A stretch of 64,000 nt of DNA. It comes from Periconia sp. R9002. Lineage: Eukaryota > Ascomycota > Dothideomycetes > Pleosporales > Periconiaceae. Both the position numbers and the translations under genes were made by a program. A model generated the notes under the pieces. The model ran no database searches, was not told the DNA's origin, and was given only the letters and a program-made list of their open reading frames with translations. The DNA lies in assembly GCA_023627715.1 (NCBI GenBank), contig JAMAHW010000119.1:1-64000 (forward strand). Reading direction: 5' to 3'. How positions within the stretch are numbered: position 1 is the first letter of the stretch; every line of letters begins with the position of its first letter. Positions 10,746-22,640 of the stretch are shown piece after piece.

Positions 10746-12215
10746 ATGGTCTATCTTCCCATTATACCATCCCTGCTCGTCCCGCGAGACATCAATGAAG
10801 TCAAAACTACCTTGTCAAGTTGGGACAACTGTATGGCCAAAACCTACTGCAAGCAAGTGCTCCGCATTCCTCGGCAACCCTAGCACGGCTACTAACAGCC
10901 CGCCAGATGGCCAGTCATTGCAACGATAATCATCGTTTCTCTCATCGTTTTCAGTATCGTCTTTTGCATTGCGCGATGCATTTGTTGCGGCGCTGAGTTG
11001 GCTTGTTGCTGCTTCAGGTGCTGTACCTGTTGCTGCCCCTCAGGGGGACGCAAGAACAAGCACAAGCGCATGAAGAGCGACCCCGGATACCCTCCAGGTG
11101 GATATCCCCAGCCATCATATCCTCGCGCTCCCGGTCCGCTTGACGACCAGTATCAATCGCACGCTCCTCCCACTTTCCACCCCGCGCCCCCGTCCGGTCC
11201 CAAGATACCCATCTTCAACCCTCAACCCTCGCCGCACAATCGCCCCAAACCACCATCCGAAGAACCCCAATATGCTCACTTCGATGTTAGCAAACCTACG
11301 AAACCAGATGCTCTTCCCGCCATGCCAAGTTGGAATGAGTCCAAAAATATTCACGTAGAAGAGGAGGTGATACCAGAGAAGCCAAACGACGTGGAGCTTG
11401 ATAGGTTGAACCACAATGGAAGCGTCACAGGAAGCTCAATGACAGCAGGCGCTGTTGCTGGCGGACCTCGCGCATCGCCTGGACCCAGACGTTCACCTGT
11501 GCAACGATCGCAAACGCAAGATCCTTATGGTTTCCCGCAAGGATATCAGAATGATTCTTTTGTCAGCGGTGGACCCCAGCGCGGCCCTCACGCCAGCCCA
11601 CCACCACAGAACAATCCATACGGACAACAACAAAATGGATATGGCCAACCCTCGGGTCAATACGGCGATGTTTCGCCTGTGCAGCACTCGGTATCACCTG
11701 TGTATGGCGCAAATACTGGCTACGGACAGGATCCATACTACGACCGCAAATCCCCAGCCCCTAGTTACAACCAGCAGCAGCAACAGTATCGCGACCCAAG
11801 CCCCGTCCAGAACTACCCACCGGCCAATCCCTATGGCAATCCATACAGCAATGCCTACCCCTCCGCTGGTCAAGATCCAGTCAGCATGCCCGCGTCCAAC
11901 ATGTATCAGAACAACGACTATTCCGCCGGTGGCGCGCCGAGATCTCACACACCCAGCTCTATCAATCGCGATCACATGAATGCTTCGCCAGCACGAGCAA
12001 ATTCGCCTCCGGGTCTTCCAAGTGCTCTTACAGCAGGCTACTCGTCCGCTGCTGCGAAGCCTGAGACTCCTGCGCCTGCTTATCCAGGTCAGCAGAGCTA
12101 CGGTTCTGCGGCGCCGCAAGCAAGTGCTGGTCAGTATCGCGCTTTCACGCCAGGTGCTGAACAAAACCTGCAACGTTCAGGCAATAGCCGGACACCTCCC
12201 AATAACTGGGTGTGA
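10746..12215 (+). CDS. Single-pass membrane protein with Cys cluster and Pro/Gln/Tyr-rich tail (fibroin-3-related type)
   Basis: Two exons, 10746-10852 and 10907-12215, give about 471 residues. A short N-terminal region with DINEVKTTLSSWDNCMAKTYC leads into one hydrophobic span (about 38-58). Directly after it are 12 Cys within residues 56-79 (CICC...ACCC...CCTCCC), an arrangement that suggests palmitoylation or metal binding at the membrane face. A basic patch (RKNKHKR) follows, so the tail is probably cytoplasmic. The remaining 380 residues are low complexity, rich in Pro, Gln, Tyr, Ser and Asn with repeated SPxQ, YGQ and NPYGN-like units, and certainly disordered. The overall form resembles fungal proteins annotated as fibroin-3-related; their role is not known to me. 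The first intron needs a GC donor: without it the N terminus and membrane span cannot be joined. Confidence 0.75.
10853..10906 (+). other. GC-AG intron
   Basis: 54-nt intron beginning GCAAGT, the usual context for non-canonical GC donors, with branch site CTAAC about 15 nt before the CAG acceptor. Splicing restores Lys-Trp-Pro across the join (AA|A TGG CCA). No GT donor in the region gives an open frame into the membrane span. Confidence 0.7.
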
Positions 12216-13091
12216 TTTATGTCTGTTGTATTTTAAATTCTTGTTTTGATTCGATTTAGGGAGGTGAAAAATGTTTTTTTTTAGGATCTTTGCATTGATT
12301 ATGGATGCATAGCGACGGCGTTAGGGAGCTACGTATCCCATTATGTAGCACGGTACTCTGGTCTTCTTTTTACTGTTTATACCGGCTTTTACAAATTCTT
12401 TTTGGTCCCTAGCAGAAATTGCGGTAAAGCTTCTGCCAAACCTGTGGAACTTCGCATTCTACAATTATAACAATCTACCTACTTTTTACGTTACTCGTTA
12501 CTTTTATCCTCTCCCGGATTGAACTTATCGATGAGGGTCTGAAAGGCGTAGTGCAGTGTGCTGCGTCTGAGTAATAAATCATCAGGCTACCTTACCTGCC
12601 AATGACATTGCTGCTTGATCTCCGAGATCTCAACACAATTTCCGCCTTTCACCATATTTGCGCATCCAATTCCGTCTTACAGACTCATCACTCCCTAAAG
12701 ATAATCACAGAACTAGTTATTGAAAACCTGATCACGATGTTCCTTCACATATTGTACTCTAGTAGATACTAGCGTAGTGGAACTCCGCCGTTGTGCATCA
12801 ACCTGTCAGGTACTAACCCTTTTTCTCCACAACGCTTACTTAACATTATAGTTTATGTTTACAAGTGGCAGGCTAGTGAATCCCCATCGAGGATTTTTAT
12901 TGGCGTGTAAAGAGGGCGAATGCACGTTATAGTCTACAACGGTGCATTCTCTTGGCTCGCTGGCGGGAGTTGGGCATTTGTAACGGTGGAGAGGCTTATA
13001 AACCAGAGGACTGCTTATTGATAGTAGCTTGAAATGTGTTTCGTAAGACTGGGGAGGGGAGGAGGATGTGAACTGAATGGAAGTCATGAGG
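12216..13091. other. Intergenic region, nothing recognised
   Basis: 3' flank of the Cys-rich membrane protein gene and upstream region of the oxidoreductase gene. No supported coding frame, RNA gene or repeat. Confidence 0.45.
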
Positions 13092-13099
13092 TATATAAG
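13092..13099 (+). promoter_or_regulatory. TATA-like box of the MDR oxidoreductase gene
   Basis: TATATAAG about 140 bp upstream of the ATG at 13235, followed by a pyrimidine-rich stretch and CAACA-rich leader. Confidence 0.45.
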
Positions 13100-13234
13100 A
13101 GATATTTATTTGTTACTTTAACGATATCGCTCTCCCTTTCTTCAGCATCAGAAATATTTACTTGACCACTTCAACACAACAAGTCAAACTTATCCATCAA
13201 CCATTCTTCTCTTCCCAAAAACCTTCCCCCAACG

Positions 13235-14579
13235 ATGTCTACTCACCAACAACCCCCAATACACTACAAAGCCTACAGCATCCCACCCCCTCCCCCCTCT
13301 TCTAAGCTCCCTACCCCACTCTCCCTCACATCCATCACCCTACCAACTCCTAGCCCGGGCCCCTCACAAGTCCTTGTCCGCATAACCGCTACCTCCCTTA
13401 ACTACCGCGACCTCCTCATATCCACGCACTCGCCCGAGTACCCCGGCCCTCATAAACCACACCTCATTCCAGGCTCCGACGCCGCAGGCATCATTTACTC
13501 TGCCCACCCTACATCGAAATGGAAGGGGAAAGAGGGAACAAAAGTGGTGATCCATCCAAATACGTGGTTGGAAGGGGATGTTAGGGAGTTAAGATTGGAT
13601 GAGGTGCATGGAGGGTTTCACACGGACGGTACGTTGAGGGAGTGGGGGGTTTGGGCGGACGAGAGGGTTGTTGAGTTTGGCAGGGAGGGTGATGAGGAGG
13701 ATGGAGGGGAGTGGGCTAGTTTAGTGACGGCCGGAGCTACGGCGTGGAGTGCGCTTTGGGAGGGTTTGGATGGCAGGTTAGATGGGAGGGTGGGCGCGTG
13801 GGCTCGTGGGAAGAAAGGGGATGAGGAAGGGAAGTGGAAAGAAAAGAGGTTGCAGGGAAAAACAATATTGACCATGGGCACGGGAGGTGTGAGTTGTTTT
13901 GGTATACAGGTAAGTCAGTCCTTTGAGCCTTTTTTCTTGAATATTCTTCATTTCCCTCTTTTCTCTATCACCCCCTCCACCGAAAACAAAGAAATACAAG
14001 ACGCACTATATATTGAACATAAATACAACAAATAGTTCGCATCTGCCCTCGGCGCCACGGTCATCGCGACCTCCTCATCCTCCGCGAAACTCGAAACCGC
14101 AAAACAACTCGGCGCTACCCACATAATCAACTACACCACGACTCCTAATTGGGATGCCGAGGTACTGCGTCTGACTAACGGCAAAGGTGTTGACCAAGTG
14201 CTCGAAGTCGCCGGTGCCAGTACCTTACTGAAATCTATCAATTGTACGCGGCCTGGTGGGCTGATTAGTTTGATTGGGATTCTGAGCGGAGCGCAGGCAT
14301 TGCCTGCGGAGGTGGTGCCGGGTTTGCTCTTTGGGGGAAAGATTGGTGAGTTTCTCCATATTTTTTTTTGTGCAGAGAGATGTTGATTTAGCTACAGTGA
14401 AAGGCTGTGTGGCGTTCAACAAGATTGCGGTTGAGGACATGGTCAAGTTTGTAAGGGCGAATGGGATAAAGCCGCTTGTTGCGAAGAGCTTTGCATTTGA
14501 GGAAGTGATGGAAGCTTTTGAATTTTTGAAGAGAGGTGGCGCAGTGGGGAATGTAGTTATTAGAGTGTCGGAGGAGTGA
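13235..14579 (+). CDS. Zinc-free MDR alcohol dehydrogenase / quinone-oxidoreductase-like protein
   Basis: Three exons (13235-13909, 14036-14345, 14398-14579) give about 388 residues of the medium-chain dehydrogenase/reductase superfamily. The N-terminal GroES-like half has LNYRDLLI and PGSDAAGII, then VTAGATAWSALWEGL. The nucleotide-binding half has GTGGVSCFGIQFASALGATVIATSSS (split by intron 1), matching the GxGGVxxFxxQ NADPH motif, then LGATHIINY, GVDQVLEVAGA and GGLISLIGIL. The Cys/His ligands of zinc alcohol dehydrogenases are missing, which places it with the zinc-independent, quinone reductase-like MDR members. Just before the glycine motif there is an extra charged stretch of about 30 residues (Gly/Lys/Glu/Arg) that lengthens the protein beyond the usual 340-350. 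Exon 1 is unusually pyrimidine-rich at its start. Substrate unknown. Confidence 0.85.
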
Positions 14580-15099
14580 TAGAGGATGGTTGAGATTTTG
14601 GAGATGGTGAGGTGTTATTTGAAGGAATTAATAAACTCTCCTATCTACACTTCTGATGCAGGCGCCGAGAGCATAGTGTACGCAGATCATTTCTTTTGTA
14701 GAATATTATCCCTCTATTAGACGATTTGACACTCAATCCCAAGATACATGATCTATAAATGAGTGATTCTCAACCCCTTTGATAATCCGGTTCATTTCCG
14801 GTCAGCACCATTGGCAAGGGTGCTCTTTCGTAGCATCGTATTTATGCATAGTCATGCAGGTCACGTCACGGATGTGATAACAGGCTACATTAATGAAACA
14901 AGGCTGAATGCGGGGCAGATATGAACGTGACCGGTCGTCACTATACGATGAGCGTGTCTTAGTTTACATCAATTTCGTTGTCATTCAAAATTCACTTCTC
15001 ACATCGCTATTTCCTGATTTACTAAGATATCCGAGAATTTCATCTCTTCACTAAGTATATTCATCTTGCCACCCCACGTTCTGTGACCGGCAACAAATC

Positions 15100-18000
15100 A
15101 TGGTTGACCCCGGTACCGCCGTTGGCGTCGTGTCGCTAGGCATTCAGGTCGCGCAAAGCCTGGTGAAGTACTACTCTGAATTCAAAGCTTACGACAAGGA
15201 GATAGCCCACACTACACAGCGGATAGAGAGGCTCTGTGGTACTTTTAGAGCACTTGAAGCGCCGCTCAGTAGGCTTGAGCTGAACAACGACCCAGTCTCA
15301 GAACGTGTCCGGATGTCTCTAGACGACTGCAAGCGAGAGCTCCTGAACCTAGACGAAGTAGTTAAAAAATGTGCTGATATAACAGTTCCTCATACGACAT
15401 CAGCCAGAATGCAAACAGTCAAGAACAAAGCATTATATCCGTTTCGGGGGAGCACGTTGGTGGATGTGGAAAGATGGGTACGCCTAGCACAAGAGGATCT
15501 GGATAGTGCTTTGCAAACCCTGCAGCTGTAAGTAGAATATCAGTATGTTTGAGTTTGAGCGCATGCTCATTTTGGGTTTTAGAAAGTTTGGCATCGATTT
15601 TCAAGACCGGCTCGAAAGCCAGATCACGATGGTTGATCAGAAGGTCACGCTTATCGAGCACTGTCAGCTTGATGTCAGAAACAGACTGGATTCCCTCCAG
15701 GCCGAGAGTCGATACATTAGTGAAAAGACAGGCAATACTACCTCCCGAATCGACCGTAATATTGAAAGCCTTATTTCTCAGCAGCAACAAATGGTCCAAC
15801 AATTCTCCACATTGGTCTGATTGCTACCAAATCCCCCGTTTCGCGTGGTTTCACTAATAAAAGCAGATGAAACTTACAACTGCGATTGCGGACGGCAAAG
15901 GTATTAGTCCTAGTGCAGTAGGCGAGGGAATCCTGCTTTCTCAGGAGTTTGGTAGGAGCAGGCGCTCGTTGAGAGAACAGGAAACTTCTCGAGAACATGA
16001 AGATTTCGACCTCGTCCCTCATTTTTCACTTAAAAGACGGTGTATCTGCACAAGAAAGAGCAACATCAAACATCGATCATTTTTCCAACAGGCTATAGTA
16101 CTCCACTGGCAAAGTCGTCCACAGCACGAAGCTTATTGCCCCCTTTCGAATACGACCTCGCTCTCGGACACTGTCAGCATTAGGATTCGTTCTTCTGCTC
16201 TCCTTTTCAGTTATATGCTCGATGCCACAGTTAATTGTACTCGTGGTGCTGGTGGATATTCAATCAGCCAATCGCTAGCGTGTCGAAGAGTTGTCAGCAA
16301 TTGTAGCCCGGCATTTCTTTTACTAGACCCTTGGTCTGATCTCAATCAAATACATACTTCTGGTTCAATTCTGCAGATTATACAGAAGTTAGACGAATAT
16401 TTTCGAAATGGAACTGTAAGTCCGACCGATGTGAGTGAAGTGTACGGAACGCTGCTTCAGGTGAGTAGGCGAGCCACGATGCATTTTATTATGTAAATGA
16501 CGGATTATATAGGTGGCTTGCGTATTTATTGCATGGAGATCAGAAACCGGAAGAATACCTTCTACAGAGCAAGCATTGAGACTTTTGAACTTTCTCATTG
16601 ACGCTGGTGTTCCTGTGACTCACACTGACTCCCCCTCTTCTTCAGGGTAAGATGTTCCTGTGTTTGGAGTGACCTCGTAATGACCTATGTGAATAGTGTC
16701 GTCAGAACCTCGCCATTAGAGATCTTGTTATCTATGTCAGCGGAGGAAAATGCTGAGAGCATAAAATACCTTTGCTCATTTCTTATGGATCGAGGCAGTA
16801 CATGGTCCGTCAGAAGACACAGAAAAAAAGAATTTCTCGTCCCATTTTATATTTATCGGCCGTTTGTACTCACTCCTCCCCTAATAGAACAAGGTTTGTC
16901 TGATTTTATGAGGGTTCGATTTATGCTATACTGACGTCCCCAGGGTTCGCTGAAGCTCCCATCCTGAGTGCAATCATGCGCAAAGCAATCTTGGAATTGA
17001 AGGCATTGCTGAAAACCCATCACGGCCCTTCATTGTCTTCATCAGCGCATTCCGAATTGTATGAATATCTGACGGCATGTATTGGATGGCCCGATGGATT
17101 GTACGCTGTGCTTCAGCATGTGCGTGGTCAAGAGTTAGTCGAGGGGCACGAGCATCCTTTTCTTTACGCTTTGAGTGTCGAAGACTGGAAATCAATTGAC
17201 ATACTCTACCAGCCTGGCTTCAAAATCACGGAGCGCATTTTTCATTTCGCTGTTGCAAAGGGCGGTGAAACCGTGCGCCGTGTGATGAGAATGATTTTCC
17301 ACCAATCATGCACATGGCACAGAGAACATGGACGAACTCTGGATCAGCTGCCACCTTATGTGAATAACATCTTTCATAGAGATTGGACGATAAACACCGC
17401 AGACATGCTCTACAATACTGGAATTCGAAACATAGACGGCGAAAGCATTGCCGAGTCACCTTCGTACCCGTTCTACAACTCGAAGGAACTTACGACCCCG
17501 TTATGGAAAGCGGCACGGAGAATTTTCTGGCGAACGCTCAATCCCAGCCTCTATTCTGATTACAAAGGGGGTATAGAAGCATGTCATTGGCTTATCTGTA
17601 AAGGAGCGCGTCTCATCTGGCTCCATCCTCGTTTTGGGACCACTCCAGCCCACCTGATCTCTATAGTGTTAATTTTCAGGACTGATCTTTCTAGCCTGAG
17701 ACTTCTCTCCAAATCTGGATGGTGCAGGATAGCCAAATCGGCGAATGAGTTCTTTAATTTACATTGCTGGTGGAATTTCTATACCAGAACTGTGACAGCG
17801 GCAGAAAGAGACTTTTGTCGTTGCGCATGCTCTGTAAACGGATGCCTACCCGTCATTTCGTCTTTCAAGTATTCTTTCTTGAAACCGGAATTAGAATGCA
17901 GATACAGGCTAAAGAGCCGGCTCTGGTATAAAATGGTCATCAAGGCAACCGATGAGGTATTAATGTGGATGGATACGCTTCTATCTACGGCCCTGGATAT

Positions 18001-18421
18001 GGCCAATGCTGTCATTCGGGTTCTCACTTTTGAAGAACTTGAAATACGGCATACCTGCCATGAAAAGGCAATGCAGTTTGACAGGCCTCTTTCAGAGGAA
18101 GAAATCGACGAAATCCATGACGAGGACGCGGAACTCATCACCAGACTTGAATCTCTTACAAGGGAATTCGAAAACGTATATGCCTCAAGTGAGGATCCCT
18201 CGTTCTACAACTTCTACAAAATGTATTGGAGACCACGTATGAAGGAGGTCATCGCAGAGATGAAAATGATAACGGAGGAGTACGTGGACGGGGTGCAACA
18301 AGCGGGTGTGGTGTTGCGACCACTGGGACCTAAGCCGCCCCCGGGAATTGAATCTACATACTGGGATGGATGGCCTTCGGAAGAGGAAGGAGACTCTGGG
18401 TCAGCATCAGAAGAGATTTGA
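15100..18421 (+). CDS. Large protein with fungal STAND-type N-terminal helical domain, no NTPase seen
   Basis: Six predicted exons: 15100-15527, 15583-15814, 15867-16460, 16513-16646, 16697-16893, 16944-18421, about 1020 residues. The first 140 residues (MVDPGTAVGVVSLGIQVAQSLVKYY...) match the helical module found at the start of many fungal STAND/NLR and ankyrin proteins, where it acts as a signalling or death-effector-like domain. Exon 2 is a coiled coil (IDFQDRLESQITMVDQ...ISQQQQMVQQ). Later parts have Leu-rich helical pairs such as LRLLNFLIDAGVPVTH and IKYLCSFLMDRGSTW that look like worn ankyrin repeats. No Walker A loop, so no NACHT/NB-ARC. The C terminus is acidic. The exon 2 donor (GTCTGA) is poor, so that junction is the weakest part; all other junctions keep frame. 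It might be two genes. Confidence 0.6.
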
Positions 18422-19085
18422 TGCAGAATATTTCTAGACGGGGAAAGTCAAAAACAGCATGAAAACCTATATTTACATTCAGAAAGGATGCGCAGAAAAA
18501 TCTGCGACAGCAAGAGGGGATCAGTATAGCATTTCAGTTCGCCTATATACGAAAATGTCACTCTGCAGATGTAGGCAATCTGTTTTGTAGGTTTCTGTGG
18601 GGCCGACTGCTTAAAATTCGACTCCAGTCATTGCGCCTAGCGAGTTCCTGCAAATCTTGGGAACTAATGGGGAAAATCTGTTGTTATCTAATCATTCGTT
18701 GCATGCTACACAGTGCTATTTATAGAAGTTCACTGTTGAGTAATGCCTGTCCTGGCGCAGGATTTATTGTGTTGCTTTATATGTGTCGATACCGCCAGTA
18801 CGTCATCCAATACTTCGCGATGGTAGCATTATATTTTCGATATGATTGAGTGGATTTATCATATGGCTAAATTGTCTATAATGATTTTGCAATCCCGCAT
18901 GAAACTAAAAATGCAATACTCATCTATCCATTAAATTTACCCTTTACAAAGAATTGAACTCACACTAAATCAAACTGCGTATCCCATGCCCAATATGTTA
19001 GCGAGTTACATTATAATCTCTCCTATAGCCCGAAAAGACGACTGTTCCCAAGTCCACTGAGATATTCCACCTCGAAAAATTCAGC
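18422..19085. other. Intergenic region, nothing recognised
   Basis: Between the STAND-like gene and the LPMO gene; AT-rich, no supported coding frame. It probably holds the terminator of the first and the promoter of the second. Confidence 0.45.
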
Positions 19086-20194
19086 ATGGTTGTGACTACT
19101 ATTACAGTCATTGGGGTTTTGGCTTCGTATGTCAGCGCACACATTGTCATCCCCCATCTTCTTGTCAACAAGACAGATACAGGTCGCTGGAAACATGTCC
19201 TGTAAGGTAGTATTTCATTATTGTCCTCACCTATCCACGAGTCATCTCATCTTTATACAGTTTTTGAATCAAACTAACGGGCGTTTGACAATGCTAGCGA
19301 GGTCTCGCCTCCCGATGGGAGCTGGCAGGACCATGAGTACAGTGGGCTAATAATACCCCTGTACGCGACCGAGGAGATACACAATGAGAACTTGACGTGT
19401 GGACGTGCAGCATTCAACTCACTCCCGAAAACAGAGATTGCGGACGTCGTTGCAGGTACGCCAGTCCTCATCGCCCTCTGACGACGCCTTTTGTGTGGAC
19501 TCAAAGGGTCGGAGAATTTCTTTCTAAAAACGTTGCCACAGGAGAAGAGCTGGGTTTCCAGACATGGAATGAGAAAGATGATGGGCTTCCTTTCACGGAA
19601 GAATCCACGTATACCTTTTTCCATTATGGCCCCGGCCAAGTGTGGCTCTCCCGTGCCCCGAATGATGATTTGAAGACGTACCGCGGCGATGGAGACTGGT
19701 TCAAAGTCGCTTATGCTGGCCCCGAAGACGATCAAACCTGGAAGCTAGACAGCAGAAAACACGGTTCTTGGAAACCAATCAACAGTGTAAGTGCACGGCC
19801 CGGGAACTGAAGTGATCAGAAGCGTTAAGACACCACCAGTACAATTTTACTCTTCCGTCTACCACCCCACCAGGTGCATATCTCATGCGCTTCGAATACA
19901 TCTATCCCACTTCATACAATTATAGTCAGTTCTACGTGAGTTGCGCACTCGTCCAGATCCACTCCTCAAATTCGTCTGCCCAGCCTGGTATGCCAACCGG
20001 TTTTGCCAAATTCCCTGGAACTTACAAGCTTGATGATCCCGGTTAGCTCGCATTTGATCTACCCCATACCATAATGTTCTAACATTGTAGGCATCGCAAT
20101 ACCGAGAAATCAAGATAAGTCATCGGGTGCACGGGACGACGAGCTTAGACTCATGGAGTATAAGCCTCCAGGACCTCCCGTATGGACAGGTTAA
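19086..20194 (+). CDS. AA9 lytic polysaccharide monooxygenase, no CBM
   Basis: Five exons (19086-19201, 19298-19455, 19542-19786, 19840-20041, 20091-20194) give 274 residues. An 18-residue signal peptide (MVVTTITVIGVLASYVSA) ends so that the mature protein starts with His19, the copper-brace histidine. The second copper histidine is H119 in TFFHYGPGQVWLSRAP, and the axial tyrosine is Y205 in SQFYVSC. Other AA9 marks are LTCGRAAF, GDGDWFKVAYAG, PPGAYLMRFE and the closing GPPVWTG. AA9 enzymes cleave cellulose or hemicellulose oxidatively outside the cell using copper and H2O2/O2. Odd points: the usual RHE...ALH segment reads RFEYIYP, so the second-shell histidine is absent. There is no C-terminal cellulose-binding module. 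It is convergent with a secreted protease gene 170 bp away. Joining exons 2 and 3 rebuilds VVAGEELGF. Confidence 0.88.
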
Positions 20195-20364
20195 CTTCAA
20201 GCTAAGAGCATCCTCGATAGCGATCCATGTAGTCACTAGACTGCGCCATGAAATATATATATCACTAACGTCTACTGTACCATGCTTACTGTTCTTTAAA
20301 TGGCTATGACTCTCACCTTTTTCATACCATATTATCAATTCTAGAAATTGTTACACGCTCATTA

Positions 20365-21807
20365 TCACGCCCTAAACCCGCCCTTCTGAATGGGCGCCAA
20401 CTTCACCTCATCTGTATACTTAACTGGCGCCATTGTAACCGTGAAACTCTGCTGATCAAAAATTGTATACACACTCCTCAAGAACGCATCCCCAAAAATA
20501 TTAATCTCAGTTTCGCTTCTTGTATATACAAACGTAACACACTTGTCATCAGCGAACTTGGTGATGAGTGCGCTGAAGGGCACATCTATAGCGCCTGATG
20601 TACCAAATTCCACGGTAACGGATCCTTTGGCGATGGACGGGTCGAGATAGTCGCAGGATACGGGCTGGGTTTGACTGGAAGGATTGAAGCCGCCGATGAT
20701 GCCTCCGAGGGCGGGGTAGATCAAATCGGTGATGGACGAGGGGAGATACCAGTTTGCGACCCCTGGGGTGTGACGGTTAACACGCTTTCTTCTACAACAG
20801 GGGAGATCAACACATTCCTAATTGGAATTCCCCCACTCGAGCATTCAAAATTCGAGAGAGAAAGAAAAACAAACAAGCCGAAGACAAAACCTACCATTAT
20901 CCAACAGAACGGGCACCCCAATATTCTTCTCACCAAAATTCTGAGTTGTCACATTCCCATCCACATTGACCTTCAACGCAGTCACATTTGCACTATTCGT
21001 TTGACCATTCGACAAAGTCGAACTGAACGGATCCGTCATCTTCACAGTAAACAGTTCGCCGCCAACTTTCGCCTCGTCGTAATAACCACCCAGCACCATC
21101 GAGCCCGTAGCATTGACTTCATCAGGTCCATGATAGATGCTCACAGTCATGTGATCAATCGTGCCAGCATCGTAGAGCTGCTGCAACAGGTAAGGACCTT
21201 CTCCTCCGCAAGTAGTTGCGTTGCAGTTGAGACTCAAGCCTATGTCGGTCAATGAATGAAATGTTAGGAGGGGAGTGGAGTTGCTTACCGAGGATTGTGG
21301 CAGCAGGGACAGGAACGCGGTCGGGAAAACCGTACCGCAGAAGATATCCAAAGTACAAATTCTCCGTGGTCACATCTCCAATGGTCACAGTGTCTTCGAG
21401 ATAGTCGCCACTGCCGTGGGTACTTAGTTGGTCGAAGAATCCTGTACCTCGGTACGAAGATGTTCTGAAGGACATTAGCATTCGCACCAATAACTATCTA
21501 CTGACAGTCTATTTATGGAAAACGCATACGATGAGGTTGTGTTGTCAAAGCTACCAAAGATATCGCACGGTCTATCGGCTCTTTCGCAGGCAGGGTTAGA
21601 TTTCGCCTGTAAAGAGAAAGTCGGACTTCCTGTGTCGATTTTCAAAAACAAGTTTTGTGGTGGTGTCCCAACGGCCAGTTCTGCGTAGTAGGCCGAGAGG
21701 GCGGTGTTTCGGATCAACGGGACAAAAATGGCGCCATCTGGAACCTGAGCTGCAGCCACCACGGCGAAAGCTGCACTAAGGAGATATGCGCACGTCAGAT
21801 GGCCCAT
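20365..21807 (-). CDS. Secreted pepsin-like aspartic protease (A1 family)
   Basis: Four exons on the minus strand (21807-21530, 21464-21289, 21239-20895, 20762-20365) give 398 residues. The signal peptide is about residues 1-20 (ending VVAAA). The first catalytic motif is DTGS at 58-61 inside FLKIDTGSPTFSLQ, preceded by the family pattern YYAELAVGTPPQ. The flap region contains THGSGDYLEDTVTIGD. The second active-site motif reads LLDNG (D265-N266-G267) where family members have D-S-G or D-T-G; it is followed by NWYLPSSI and, at the end, INIFGDAFLRSVYTIFDQ, the usual IxGdxFLRxxYxVFD block. Several NxT/NxS sites suggest glycosylation. No GPI signal or membrane tail is visible, so it is probably released. 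Intron 3 splits the second catalytic motif just after AAT-G. Confidence 0.88.
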
Positions 21808-22640
21808 TGTAAGATATCACGAACGTTCGGAGTGGTGTTGCGCAAAAGGATGAAGCTGCTCATGACATGTTTTGTCCTGACTAGACTGCAAGGTTAGATA
21901 TTGGCCAACCTTTGTTAGTCTATATGTCCGTTCTCTAGCGGCTCGCTAGAACGAAAGAGGTATATCGACCTTTCTAAGTGTCTTAGGGAGACGGAGGTCA
22001 AATATCGTACGTTGGATCATGATTAGTTCGCTGGGTTTCTATTAAAACAACTCTGAGAAGCCCAGAGATTGCCGTTGCGGGAATTATGGGACTTAGGCTG
22101 GAACTTCGAAACTAGATTTCGCAAGATGTTATCCTGTACGCTACATGAACAATTCAGTCAATACGCAGGAATTTGGTGGCGTCAACGTTAATCAAAACAG
22201 TGGATAGTAGCTGTTCATACTACATTCCATTCATTCCAATGCATGCATGCCCTTTGGACCCTAACGAATAATCATACAGACAAGGAATTATACGAAAAAG
22301 TATGCATTATCCCAAAATCTCCCTTACGCCATGCTTGTCAGAGAATGTGGGTATATCAATATCATAGAACCAACCCGTGTCGTGTTACCGTACTAAACCC
22401 AAGAGCTCCTGCGCTGAAATGCTAATCGTGGAAATGCGCGTAGTGATGGCAAATTTTTCAATGCCTAGTCTATATTTGATCGTTGCCGCATAGAATACGG
22501 CCGTATTAAGGAAAATGAGCGGCGGAAAGTTGGGGGTAGTGGTGTGATGCATAGTAGTCGGTGTGAAATGCGTGCCGAGTGCATATGTGGATCTCCATGC
22601 TCTTTGCAAAGCCATAAAGCGAAATGGCAAAAAATGCAAT
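21808..22640. other. Intergenic region, nothing recognised
   Basis: Upstream region of the protease gene and downstream region of the kinase-vWA gene. Only short open frames; a short alternating ATGC run near 22240 is trivial. Confidence 0.45.

Noticed and set aside
11694..12173. Minus-strand hydrophobic frame inside the membrane-protein gene
   Set aside because: Shadow of the Pro/Gln/Tyr-rich coding sequence; no independent start or family resemblance.
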